The notes under the pieces were generated by a model. It did no database searches, was not told the origin of the DNA, and saw only the letters and a list, made by a program, of their open reading frames with translations. 64,000 bases of DNA, from positions 46,061 through 110,060 of the forward strand of contig NZ_BJMN01000003.1 in the NCBI RefSeq assembly GCF_006539185.1, written 5' to 3'. The stretch comes from Streptomyces gardneri. GTDB lineage: Bacteria > Actinomycetota > Actinomycetes > Streptomycetales > Streptomycetaceae. Positions 1 to 7,577 of this stretch are shown here, one piece after another; positions within the stretch are counted from its first letter, which is position 1, and every line of letters begins with the position of its first letter. The position numbers were made by a program, and so were the translations under genes.

Positions 1-275
1 TGGCCGAGGGTTCCGCGGTCAAGGCACTGGTGAAGTCCACCGAGGTCGCCCTCGCGACCGGCCCGGTGGAGGGCATCTCCATCCGCAACCAGCTCGCGGG
101 TTCCGTCACCGAGGTGGCGACCGGTGGGGCCATGGGCTCGGTGAAGGTCTCCGTGGAGGGCGGCGGGCTGACCGCCGCGATCACCAAGGACGCCGTCGAG
201 GACCTCGGCCTGAAGGCCGGCTCCTCCGTCGTCGCCCTGATCAAGTCGACCGAGATCTCGCTTGCTTCCGCCTGA
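1..275 (+). CDS. Mop-domain molybdate-binding protein (molbindin), 5' end missing
   Basis: The 5' end lies outside the window. The frame is open from the first bases, so the internal GTG at 30 is probably not the start. About 90 residues are visible: the last strand of one Mop/TOBE domain ending KALVKSTEVALAT, then one complete Mop domain beginning with the typical GISIRNQLAG and ending VVALIKSTEISLAS. The two similar ends indicate a tandem di-Mop protein like clostridial MopII, a cytoplasmic molybdate/tungstate store. Nearby modA, a HTH-TOBE regulator and moeA support a molybdenum role. It could instead be the TOBE tail of a longer protein such as ModC, which cannot be excluded without the upstream sequence. 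Confidence 0.85.
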   Translation, partial: AEGSAVKALVKSTEVALATGPVEGISIRNQLAGSVTEVATGGAMGSVKVSVEGGGLTAAITKDAVEDLGLKAGSSVVALIKSTEISLASA

Positions 276-301
276 TTGCTCTCGCGCTGGTGAACCGGGC
301 G

Positions 302-485
302 TCAGGACCAGAGCTGACGTCGGTGCCAGCCGTCCGGCTCCCGCTCGTACCGGAGCCGGACATGGACGCGGGGCGCGGCGGCCTGCCAGAACTCGACGAC
401 GTCGGGCACGACCGTGTGCCGGCCGAGTTCTCCGGCATGAGGCTCTCCCAGTCTCCGGGCGTTGGTGTCGGGGCAATCAGAGGAC
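302..485 (-). pseudogene. remnant of a pyridoxamine 5'-phosphate oxidase (C-terminal fragment)
   Basis: On the minus strand this frame reads about 60 residues ending in VVPDVVEFWQ followed by an RVHVRLRYE segment and a terminal QLWS. It resembles the C-terminus of PdxH-type pyridoxamine phosphate oxidases, where a VEFWQ...RLHDR...RL pattern contacts FMN and substrate. An in-frame stop lies just upstream, and no start codon or FMN-binding N-terminus is present. I read it as a gene remnant, judged by eye from motif similarity. It fills most of the gap between the molbindin and modA. Confidence 0.5.
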
Positions 486-535
486 TACGACCGTCGCCTC
501 GGCCGGGTGGCGATGAGAGGGAGAAGACATAGGGG

Positions 536-574
536 CGAGGGGCTGCCCGTTCCCCCGGGACGGGCAGCCCCTCG
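536..574. terminator. perfect 15-bp hairpin after modA
   Basis: Arms 536-550 (CGAGGGGCTGCCCGT) and 560-574 are perfectly complementary around a 9-nt loop. It lies 24 nt past the modA stop on the minus strand and separates modA from what lies to its left. No T-tract follows, which is common for streptomycete terminators. Confidence 0.8.
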
Positions 575-597
575 CGTCCTGAGTGATCCCGGATCCG

Positions 598-1413
598 CTA
601 CGGCTTCTGGAAGCCGGCGTCCTGGAGGATCTTCTGGCCCTCGGGCGAGGACAGCCAGGCGACGAAGGCGGCGGCGGCCTCGGCGTTCTTGGAGTCCTTG
701 ATCGTGGCGGCCGGGTACTTCGCGATGGCGTTCTGGCCGTCGGGGATCTCGACGGCGTCGACCTTGTCCTTGGCGCTCTCGGCGTCGGTCTTGTAGACGA
801 GACCGGCGTCGGCCTCGCCGAGCTCGACCTTGCTGAGGACGGCGCGCACGTTGGGCTCCTGGGAGACCGGCTTCACCGTGACCTTCTGGGCGTCGAGGAC
901 CTGCTTGCTGTACTTGCCGGCCGGCACCTCGGGCGCGGCAAGCACGACCTTGAGCTTGGTGTCGGCGAGGTCCTTGAGCTCGTCGACCTTGTGCGGGTTG
1001 CCTTCGCCGGTGGCGATGACGAGCCGGTTCTTGGCGATGATCGCGGGGGTGCCCGTGTCGGCCTTGACCTTGTCCATGCTCTTGGTGTCGGCGGTGACCA
1101 GGACGTCGGCGGGGGAGCCCTGGGCGACCTGGGCCACGAGCTCCTGCGAGCCGGCGAAGGAGAAGGTGATCTTCGTACCCGGGTGGGACTTCTCGTAGGC
1201 GGCACCGGCGGTCTTGAAGACGTTGGTGAGGGAGGCCGCGGCGAGAACCGTCAGGTTCGCCTTGGGTGCGGCGCTCGCGGAGCCGGAGGCGGTGGACCCG
1301 CCGGTGTCCTTCTTGGTGTCGTCGCTCGAACACGCCGACAGCGGGACGAGCAGGGCGGCGGTGAGGGCGGCGGCGGCCGTGCGGCGTCTGACGGGGGTGA
1401 GGATGGTGGACAT
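598..1413 (-). CDS. modA: molybdate ABC transporter substrate-binding lipoprotein ModA
   Basis: 271 residues, normal for ModA. The N-terminus is a lipoprotein signal (twin Arg near residues 9-11, hydrophobic stretch, lipobox LSAC with Cys28), then a Ser/Gly/Ala linker. The mature part reads LTVLAAASLTNVFKTAG, the classic ModA strand-helix start that contributes a molybdate-binding Ser, followed by a periplasmic-binding fold. It should capture molybdate outside the membrane. A strong hairpin follows directly, so modB/modC are not co-transcribed here and none is visible. An upstream HTH-TOBE gene on the same strand (94 nt gap) is probably its molybdenum-sensing regulator. Confidence 0.93.
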   Translation of the reverse strand: MSTILTPVRRRTAAAALTAALLVPLSACSSDDTKKDTGGSTASGSASAAPKANLTVLAAASLTNVFKTAGAAYEKSHPGTKITFSFAGSQELVAQVAQGSPADVLVTADTKSMDKVKADTGTPAIIAKNRLVIATGEGNPHKVDELKDLADTKLKVVLAAPEVPAGKYSKQVLDAQKVTVKPVSQEPNVRAVLSKVELGEADAGLVYKTDAESAKDKVDAVEIPDGQNAIAKYPAATIKDSKNAEAAAAFVAWLSSPEGQKILQDAGFQKP

Positions 1414-1507
1414 GAGGGTCTGATTCTCCTTGGGGACGAACGGAAAGTGCGGTGGGAGGCCTGCCGCGCCGACGGCCGATGTTCCTGCGGTACTGCGTGA
1501 GGGATGG

Positions 1508-1906
1508 TCAGGTGCGGTCGATGTGCACGCTGGTCGATTTCACGCGGGCGGTGGCCTGCATACCGACTTCCAGTCCCAGCTCCTCCACGGCTTCACGGGT
1601 GAGGAGGGAGACCAGGCGATGCGGTCCGGCCTGGATGGTGACCTGCGCCGCGATGTCGCCGAGCTTGATCCCCGTGACGATGCCCGGGAAGGCGTTGCGC
1701 GCCGAGGTGTACGACGCGTCGTCGTCGCCGCTCTGGGCGATCTCGGTGGAGAACGCCGCGAGCGACTTGCCGTCGATGACACGCCGGCCGCTCTCGTCCC
1801 GGTGGGTCGAGACCCTGCCTGCGTCCGCCCAGCGCCGCGCGGTGTCCGGGCTCACGCCCAGCAGCCGTGCGGCCTGCCCGATGGTGTAGGACTGCATGTG
1901 CGACAC
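1508..1906 (-). CDS. HTH-TOBE molybdenum-responsive transcriptional regulator
   Basis: 132 residues. Residues 5-50 form an excisionase/MerR-like winged HTH (YTIGQAARLLGVSPDTARRW) with a substrate-recognition wing RRVIDGKSLAAF. Residues 67-130 are a Mop/TOBE domain (NAFPGIVTGIKLGDIAAQV ... VKSTSVHID). This two-domain layout is common in actinobacterial molybdate regulators and replaces the E. coli ModE architecture. It lies just upstream of modA on the same strand and is likely co-transcribed. An 8-bp inverted repeat upstream (1921-1968) could be its operator. Whether molybdate activates or represses cannot be told from sequence. Confidence 0.85.
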   Translation of the reverse strand: MSHMQSYTIGQAARLLGVSPDTARRWADAGRVSTHRDESGRRVIDGKSLAAFSTEIAQSGDDDASYTSARNAFPGIVTGIKLGDIAAQVTIQAGPHRLVSLLTREAVEELGLEVGMQATARVKSTSVHIDRT

Positions 1907-1920
1907 CGTAGGCCGCTCAG

Positions 1921-1968
1921 GCTCTCATCTGCAACAAGCCCGTAGGACTCTCCATGGCGAATGAGAGC
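1921..1968. promoter_or_regulatory. inverted repeat upstream of the molybdenum regulator
   Basis: Perfect 8-bp arms GCTCTCAT (1921-1928) and ATGAGAGC (1961-1968), 32 nt apart, 15 nt upstream of the HTH-TOBE start. The position suits an operator or autoregulatory site. This is assigned on symmetry and position only. Confidence 0.4.
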
Positions 1969-2585
1969 GTAGTTGGAGAAAGGGACGAGGGGAGAGGTCT
2001 CGCGTCTCGCCGGTCGCGTCGGCGGGTCGCTGCAACAGCTGCGGCGCCACTTTCCTCCAGTCGTGACGCCCGCCCCCTGGGGGATCATCTAAGGGGCATT
2101 TCGCTTCATCGTCTTCGCACCTACGATGGCTGAACTCGCATTCACCTCGTGAATGTGAGGAGCGGGTCTGGCCCGTGCGTAAGCAAGGAGTCCCGTATGC
2201 AGGTCGATCATCTTCTCCGCCTGGTCCGGCCAGCGCGCTGGTCGTGGGGATCGAGGAGGTCTACCCGCACTGCCCCAAGTCGCTCCTGCGCAGCGGAGCC
2301 TGGAAGCAGGAGCAGTGGCTGCCGGCGGACGCCCAGCCGACCTCCGCCGAGGTGACGCTGGCCCAGCTGCGGATGCCGGAGCTGACGATCGACGACATCG
2401 AGCAGGCGGAGGCGGATTCGCTGAAGTACCGGTACGAGTGACGGGCCTAGCGGCGCTTGCGGAACCACCGGACCAGCTGGGCGCGGAGTCTTCACAGGTG
2501 CACGGCGTGGGCGGTGAGCCGGACGGCGCGTCCGGGAAATCCCCCGGGCGGCGACCGGAAACACCGAGGCCCGACACTGGGCGCC
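1969..2585. other. intergenic region with a gene remnant
   Basis: Apart from the oxidase remnant at 2235-2441 I see no coding signal here. The first part presumably holds the promoter of the minus-strand molybdenum genes. No tRNA or riboswitch-like structure was recognised. Confidence 0.5.
2235..2441 (+). pseudogene. remnant of a pyridoxamine 5'-phosphate oxidase-family flavoprotein (C-terminal third)
   Basis: From 2235 the frame reads LVVGIEEVYPHCPKSLLRS, then a WKQEQWLP...AEVTLAQLRMPELT segment and a C-terminal LKYRYE. This is the C-terminal third of the FMN-binding pyridoxamine oxidase-like family with a YPHCPKS motif. Residues read upstream of 2235 are not family-like and no N-terminal FMN-binding barrel is present, so the gene is a decayed stub. 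It is a different subfamily from the PdxH-like remnant at 302-485. Confidence 0.65.
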
Positions 2586-3809
2586 ATGCCGCCCACGACG
2601 CATGCAACCCCCTCAGCGCCCGCCGGGCCTGCGCAGCTACATCCTCGGGCCGCCCAGGCGGTGACGTGGGCCGAGGCAAGGATGCTGGCGTACGGAGCGG
2701 CGCGGCCGATCGTGAGCCGGTCCGTCCCGCTCCATGACGCCGCGGGTCTGACGCTCGCCGAGGACCTGCGTACCCTCCGCCCCGTCCCGGCTTTCGACAC
2801 GGCGGCCATGGACGGCTTCGCCGTGTCCGGCCCGGGGCCGTGGCGGATTCGGGGCATCACGCGGGCCGGGACGGCGTGGCGGGGGACGCTGGGCGCGGGC
2901 GACGGCGTGGAGATCTCCACCGGAGCCCTGGTGCCGTCAGGGGCGGTCGCGGTTCTGCCGAAGGAGCTGGCGTCGTTCGCCGACGGTCGGGTGCGCGGGC
3001 CCGAGCAGCCGGAAGGTCGGCACATCCGGCGCACGGGCGAGGACGCCGCCGCGGGCGACCGCCTCGCGCCGGGCGGAACGCGCATCGGCCCGGCACTGAT
3101 CGGACTTGCCGCTGCCTGCGGCCACGACACCCTGCCGGTCCGTCCACGTCCGCGTGTCGGCCTGCTGGTCAGCGGTGACGAACTCGACCTCTCGGGCGTC
3201 CCGCGGTCTGGTCGGGTCCGCGACGCGCTCGGGCCGCTGATCCCCGCCCTGGTGGCCGAAATCGGTGGCGAGACGGTGTCATCGCGGCACGTCCCGGACC
3301 TGCCGGCGGGCGGCCTCGCCGCAGCCGTGCACGCGCGACACGACGCCGAGGTCGTCGTGGTCACCGGCTCGACCTCCGTAGGAGACACCGACCAGCTCCG
3401 ACGGCTCCTCGCCGACGCCGGAGCCCGCCTGGTCATCGACACCGTCGCCTGCCGCCCGGGCCATCCCATGCTGCTCGCCCTGCTCCGCACCGGGCGCTGG
3501 GTGGTGGGACTACCCGGCAATCCGTACGCGGCCCTGGTCGCCGCCCGCACCCTCCTCGGCCCTCTGATCGCCGGACTGTCGGGGCGCCCCCTCGCGCCCC
3601 TCCCTCACCTGCCGGTCCGGGGCCGGGCGCAGATGTCGCCCGGGCTCACCCGTGTGGTCCCCGTCTCCTGGGCCGGTGGCGAGGCCTGCATCGTCGGCGG
3701 TCACGGGGCGGCCTTCCTCCGAGGCGCCGCCGTGGCCGACGCCCTGGCTGCGCTTCCGCCGGGCTGGATGGACGGGGACCCGGCGCCCCTGCTGCTCCAG
3801 GGCGGTTGA
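2586..3809 (+). CDS. moeA: molybdopterin molybdenumtransferase MoeA
   Basis: 407 residues from ATG 2586. The frame stays open to 2457, but ATG 2586 gives the usual MoeA length. Family signatures are visible in order: TLAEDL then PVPAFDTAAMDGFAV (domain I), STGALVPSGAVAVLP, the domain III core VGLLVSGDEL and VVVVTGSTSVGDTDQLRRLL, followed by VVGLPGNPYAALV and a small C-terminal domain IV. It inserts molybdate into adenylylated molybdopterin in the last steps of Moco synthesis in the cytoplasm. Its proximity to modA, the molbindin and the HTH-TOBE regulator fits. SGDEL replaces the more common TGDEL and is conservative. Confidence 0.93.
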   Translation: MPPTTHATPSAPAGPAQLHPRAAQAVTWAEARMLAYGAARPIVSRSVPLHDAAGLTLAEDLRTLRPVPAFDTAAMDGFAVSGPGPWRIRGITRAGTAWRGTLGAGDGVEISTGALVPSGAVAVLPKELASFADGRVRGPEQPEGRHIRRTGEDAAAGDRLAPGGTRIGPALIGLAAACGHDTLPVRPRPRVGLLVSGDELDLSGVPRSGRVRDALGPLIPALVAEIGGETVSSRHVPDLPAGGLAAAVHARHDAEVVVVTGSTSVGDTDQLRRLLADAGARLVIDTVACRPGHPMLLALLRTGRWVVGLPGNPYAALVAARTLLGPLIAGLSGRPLAPLPHLPVRGRAQMSPGLTRVVPVSWAGGEACIVGGHGAAFLRGAAVADALAALPPGWMDGDPAPLLLQGG

Positions 3810-3848
3810 AGACGCCCGTCAGAGGGGGCGAAGGCGCCGGGCGACGGG

Positions 3849-4310
3849 TCAGCCCTTCGCGGCCTCCTCGATGAGCGCACGGATCCGCAAGGGCATCTCC
3901 TCGTAGAGCGAGATGGCCGTACTGGTCCGCACCACACCAGGCGCAGAGAGAATCCGACTGGTGACGCGGTGGAGGTCGGCGGTGTCGCGGGCGACCACCT
4001 TCACCAGCAGGTCCGCCTCTCCCGTGGTGGCATGCATCTCGATCACTTCGGGGAGGGATCGGAGGATCTCCACCGCGCGCGGCGTACTGGTCTGGCTGAC
4101 CGCGATGGACACGAAGGCGACCAGCCCGCGGCCGAGAAGGGCTGGATCGACACGACGGGTGAACTCACGGAGTGCTCCCGACTGCTGCATGCGCTGCAAG
4201 CGGGAACTCAAGGTGTTACGGGCGATCCCCAGCCGCCTGGCGAGCGCCAAGGCCGTGGCGTCCGGCTCGTCGTCGAGAGCCAGGAGGATCCGTGCATCAA
4301 GACTGTCCAT
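3849..4310 (-). CDS. Lrp/AsnC-family transcriptional regulator
   Basis: 153 residues. The N-terminal winged HTH starts DSLDARILLALDDEP and has the recognition region RRLGIARNTLSSRLQRM. The C-terminal RAM/AsnC ligand domain (about 65-140) has the expected VIEMHATTGEADLLVKV core. It probably senses an amino acid. It is divergent from the YitT-type gene at 4590, and the shared 279-nt gap holds three TGAGCAT boxes, so it likely controls itself and that neighbour. Confidence 0.9.
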   Translation of the reverse strand: MDSLDARILLALDDEPDATALALARRLGIARNTLSSRLQRMQQSGALREFTRRVDPALLGRGLVAFVSIAVSQTSTPRAVEILRSLPEVIEMHATTGEADLLVKVVARDTADLHRVTSRILSAPGVVRTSTAISLYEEMPLRIRALIEEAAKG

Positions 4311-4311
4311 C

Positions 4312-4374
4312 TGAGCATTCTGCCTCCAATCTCACCCTTCATGCTTCACTATGCTCAACCCGAGGGATGAGCAT
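4312..4374. promoter_or_regulatory. TGAGCAT boxes in the Lrp/YitT divergent promoter
   Basis: TGAGCAT occurs at 4312-4318 next to the regulator start and at 4368-4374. Its inverse ATGCTCA is at 4351-4357, so the last two form an inverted repeat with a 10-nt spacer. Multiple phased half-sites in a divergent region match Lrp-type binding. This is an inference. Confidence 0.5.
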
Positions 4375-4589
4375 TTGCGCTTGTGCAGCCCACTTCTGCA
4401 ATCTGGCGACATGCGCCAGTCCAACTCAACGCGTCGAGTCCCCCAACATCCCGCACCCCCTGCACGCTCCGGGCGGCAGGTCGTCCCGTGCGCGAGGCAG
4501 CCCAGGAACAGCCAGACGGCCTTCGCCGGCGGCAGCCTCAACGACCGGGTTCTGCGCATACCCACCGGTGCCCAGAGCGGAGCCGCCCG

Positions 4590-5225
4590 ATGAGCACTGC
4601 AGCCATCGACACCCCGCCCCCCAGCGCCGCCGTACGGCACAGCCCTGCCGAGAACATCGTGGGAATCCTCGTAGGAACGCTGGTCGCCTCCCTCGGGCTC
4701 TTCCTGATCAACAGCGCCGGCGCGGTCACCGGAGGCACGGCCGGACTCGTACTCCTGCTTGCCCAGGTGCTGCACTGGCCCTTCGCCGTCATCTTCGCCG
4801 TGGTGAACCTTCCGTTCGCCGTGCTGGCCTGGACGCGAAAGGGATGGTCGTTCGTGGCGAGTTCCGTGATCTCCGTATCGCTGTTCTCCACGTTCTCCCT
4901 CCTGCACCCCAAGTTCATCGAAGCGGCTCACGTCAATCCGCTCTACGCCGTCCTCGTGGGCAATCTCGCCGCGGGCATCGGCATCCTCATCGTCTTCCGG
5001 CACCACTCGAGCCTCGGCGGGTTCAACGTCGTCGCGCTCCTGTGCCAGGACCGCCTGGGATGGCGAGCCGGATACGTACTACTGGGCCTCGATGCCACCG
5101 TCGTCGCGCTTTCCGCTCTCACGGCACCGCTCCATACCGTTCTCCTCTCTGCTGCGGGCGTCGCGATTCTCAACGTGGTCCTGGTGATGAACCATCGCCC
5201 CGGCCGCTACCCGGCTGCGCTCTGA
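4590..5225 (+). CDS. YitT/YczE-like integral membrane protein
   Basis: 211 residues from ATG 4590. The longer upstream frame has no membrane-protein character. About six hydrophobic helices are visible, the first being GILVGTLVASLGLFLINSAG followed by a GGTAGLVLLL turn typical of the YitT (DUF161) family. A central GGFNVVALL sequence corresponds to the conserved Gly-rich loop. It is shorter than Bacillus YitT and lacks the C-terminal soluble DUF2179 domain. The substrate is unknown. Being divergent from an Lrp regulator suggests export or uptake of an amino-acid-related compound. Confidence 0.7.
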   Translation: MSTAAIDTPPPSAAVRHSPAENIVGILVGTLVASLGLFLINSAGAVTGGTAGLVLLLAQVLHWPFAVIFAVVNLPFAVLAWTRKGWSFVASSVISVSLFSTFSLLHPKFIEAAHVNPLYAVLVGNLAAGIGILIVFRHHSSLGGFNVVALLCQDRLGWRAGYVLLGLDATVVALSALTAPLHTVLLSAAGVAILNVVLVMNHRPGRYPAAL

Positions 5226-5300
5226 AAGATCGAAGGGCGCCGGCCGCTGGTATGCGTTGCAAGCTCCTATCCGACCCTTCGTACGGGTGAGCGCCTGTCC

Positions 5301-6125
5301 TCAGCTCTTGTGCAGGAACTCCCGCGCTCCGCGAAGTCGGGTACTCAGCCGTTTCTGCGTGGCGCGGCTGTCGAGGCGTACGTCGAGAGCTCCGGGCAGC
5401 CGGCTGTCTGCCCGGCGGCCGGCCGGAAGAAGGGCTGGGCCGAGTCCGTCCCGTCGGGCGAGGAGCACGCCGAGGGAGTAGCGGCTGACAGCGTCGGCGC
5501 CGGCCAGGTGGAAGACACCAGCGGCCTCGGAGGCAGCCAGTTCCCACAGAGCGGCTGCCAGGTCCTTGACGTGGACGGGGCAGCGGATGTCGTCCGTGAA
5601 CAGGACGCCTTCGCGTGTTCCGGTGGCGAGTTCGTGCACGATCTTCTCGTGGACGGATCCGCCGTCGCCGATGATCAGGGACGTGCGGGCGACGACCGCG
5701 GTGGGGTGCAGGAGACGTACCACCGTTTCGGCGGTGGCCTTCGCGGCCCCGTACGGGGTGATCGGGTCCGGGAGTGCCGACTCGTCGTAGTGCACGTCGG
5801 CCCCGGAGAAGACCGCGTCGCTGGAGACGTGCACCAGCCGGATGCCCCGCCGCGCCGTCGCCTCGGCCAGGCGGACGGACCCGTCGGCGGTGACCGTCCA
5901 GTCGGCGTCGCCGCTGGAGGCGTTGATCACCACGTCGGGCGCCACCACGTCGAGGATCGTCTCGATCTGCTCGATGTCGCGGAGGTCCAGGCGGTGCCAC
6001 GAGGCATCAGGGAGTTCGCCGGGACGGGAGTTGAAGGTCGCGGCCGTGGGGCGGCCCGCGGAGATCGCCTGCCGTACCAGCTCGGTCCCCAGGAACCCGC
6101 TGGCTCCGATGATGAGCGCCGTCAT
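5301..6125 (-). CDS. RmlD-like NAD(P)-dependent sugar-nucleotide reductase
   Basis: 274 residues. N-terminal Rossmann motif GASGFLG (7-13), LDLRD around residue 47, VVINASSGDADW near 65-76, HVSSDAVF near 99-106 and the catalytic YxxxK pair Tyr125/Lys129 in PYGAAK. This is the extended-SDR pattern of dTDP-4-dehydrorhamnose reductase (RmlD) and its relatives. No other dTDP-rhamnose genes are nearby, so the substrate may be a different sugar or a small aldehyde/ketone. It is a single gene divergent from the DeoR/LacI-type regulator. Confidence 0.75.
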   Translation of the reverse strand: MTALIIGASGFLGTELVRQAISAGRPTAATFNSRPGELPDASWHRLDLRDIEQIETILDVVAPDVVINASSGDADWTVTADGSVRLAEATARRGIRLVHVSSDAVFSGADVHYDESALPDPITPYGAAKATAETVVRLLHPTAVVARTSLIIGDGGSVHEKIVHELATGTREGVLFTDDIRCPVHVKDLAAALWELAASEAAGVFHLAGADAVSRYSLGVLLARRDGLGPALLPAGRRADSRLPGALDVRLDSRATQKRLSTRLRGAREFLHKS

Positions 6126-6303
6126 GCCGGTCCACGCTAGCGCAGCCGTGTGCGGAACGCGCCAGAGCAGGGAGGCAGGAGGGGGCGGGGCGGATCTCCC
6201 TCACTGCAAGGCGTCGCCCGTCCGCGGTTGCCCCGCGAGCTCTCCGGTTGTCGGCGATTCCGTCCCGTACATCGTCACCGGCGCTCCGTGTCTTGGTTGA
6301 TAC

Positions 6304-6324
6304 CTTTCACTTGTCGAGTGAAAG
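6304..6324. promoter_or_regulatory. palindromic operator upstream of the DeoR/LacI hybrid regulator
   Basis: 21-bp palindrome with arms CTTTCACTTG and GAGTGAAAG around a central C, 35 nt before the GTG start at 6360. It is likely the autoregulatory operator. A related CTTTCG...CGAAAG symmetric element lies before the importer at 7578. Confidence 0.6.
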
Positions 6325-6359
6325 CAAACGGCTTCGCTCACGACGAGAGGGGCCCGTGA

Positions 6360-7451
6360 GTGCTGGCTGAAGAGCGGCGTGAGGTGCTCCTGCGCTTGGT
6401 CGAGCGTCGGGGAGCGGTCAAGGTGAAGGACGTCGCGGAAGAGATGGGGGTCTCCGCGGTCACCGTGCGCCAGGACGTCCGGGAGCTCGCCGGTCGGGGG
6501 CTGGTCGTCCGCGTGCACGGAGGAGTCATGTCGCTGACCGCGGCGCAGACGGCCGATGTGGCCGGCCCCGCCGCCCCCCGGCCCGCGACGCGGCATGGGG
6601 ATGCCTTCGGGCTGATCGTTCCGCCGGGCGCGTATTACTACCCCGAGATCATCCGAGGGGTGCAGGACGCGGCGCGCATGCACGGCGTTCGCATCGTGCT
6701 CGCGGTTTCCGGTGAGACGCTCGCGGACAACCAGGAGCAGGTGCGACGGCTGACCGCGGCGGGTGTCGACGGTCTGCTGTTGATGCCGCGCGCAGGCCTC
6801 GAGCCCGTGGACCTGGCCGAGGAGTGGCTGGCCGGGCTCGACATACCGGTCGTTCTCGTGGACCGCAGGGCCGGTGCGTGGGCCGGGCAGCTGGAGCAGG
6901 TCGCGTCGGATCACGCCCACGGCGCGGGCCTGGCCGTGCGGCACCTCGCCGAGCTGGGGCACGAGCGGATCGCTCTGGTGGCCCGGGCGGAGAGCCCCAA
7001 CACTCCTTTGATCCGCGAGGGTTATGCGGCGACCTGCCGGGCCTTGGGGTTGAAGGCAGGCCCGGAGTACGGCATCGATCCGACCGACGGGCCGATGGCG
7101 GCCCCGTGGTTCGAGGAGCTCGCGCAGGTGGTCGAGGCAGGTGAGGTCCGGGCCGCTCTGGTCCACAACGATCTCGATGCCGTCGCCCTGGTCGGCCTCC
7201 TTCAGGCGCGCGGTCTGCGCGTTCCCGAGGATCTGGCCATCGTGACGTACGACGACGAGGTCGCGGAGCTCAGCGATGTGCCGCTCACGGCTGTGGCGCC
7301 GCCCAAGAGGGCGGTGGGGGCATGGGCGGTGGACCTGATGCGGCGGCGACTCGCCGAGCCGAACGCACCCCTGGCCGAGCTGCTGCTCCGCCCCGAGCTG
7401 CGCGTACGGGACTCGAGCGGGGCTTCCCCTGCATCGGGCCGACGCGCGTAG
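6360..7451 (+). CDS. transcriptional regulator: DeoR-type HTH fused to a LacI-type sugar-binding domain
   Basis: 363 residues, GTG start preceded by GAGAGGGG. Residues 1-60 are a DeoR HTH (ERREVLLRLVERRGAVKVKDVAEEMGVSAVTVRQD, then the RGLVVRVHGG wing), not the LacI HTH. From about residue 80 a periplasmic-binding-type effector domain follows (PGAYYYPEIIRGVQDAA, VDGLLLMPRAG, DIPVVLVDRRA, ALVHNDLDAVALVGLLQARGLRVPEDLAIVTYDDE). This hybrid is known in Streptomyces sugar regulation. It precedes the ABC importer at 7578-10964 and should repress it until the imported sugar binds. A palindrome at 6304-6324 supports autoregulation. Confidence 0.88.
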   Translation: MLAEERREVLLRLVERRGAVKVKDVAEEMGVSAVTVRQDVRELAGRGLVVRVHGGVMSLTAAQTADVAGPAAPRPATRHGDAFGLIVPPGAYYYPEIIRGVQDAARMHGVRIVLAVSGETLADNQEQVRRLTAAGVDGLLLMPRAGLEPVDLAEEWLAGLDIPVVLVDRRAGAWAGQLEQVASDHAHGAGLAVRHLAELGHERIALVARAESPNTPLIREGYAATCRALGLKAGPEYGIDPTDGPMAAPWFEELAQVVEAGEVRAALVHNDLDAVALVGLLQARGLRVPEDLAIVTYDDEVAELSDVPLTAVAPPKRAVGAWAVDLMRRRLAEPNAPLAELLLRPELRVRDSSGASPASGRRA

Positions 7452-7489
7452 AGACCGGCGGGGGAGAGCGGTGCCATGTGAAAACGCTT

Positions 7490-7520
7490 GCTTTCGCTTT
7501 CTTTCGAATGAAGCGAAAGC
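7490..7520. promoter_or_regulatory. inverted-repeat operator/promoter of the first sugar importer
   Basis: Perfect 10-bp arms GCTTTCGCTT (7490-7499) and AAGCGAAAGC (7511-7520). Inside is a CTTTCG (7501) to CGAAAG (7514) repeat, similar to the palindrome before the hybrid regulator. A TTGACG follows at 7522 with a weak AATGAT 17 nt on, so the element sits at a plausible promoter. It could alternatively act as a terminator of the regulator gene, but the shared half-sites favour an operator. Confidence 0.55.
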
Positions 7521-7577
7521 ATTGACGAAGCATATTTACTGACGAATGATTCCGGTCAACGCCCCAGCGAACGATCG

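Noticed and set aside
485..1333. Long open frame opposite/overlapping modA
   Set aside because: An Arg/Gly-rich shadow of modA in another frame; no motif and codon bias belongs to modA.
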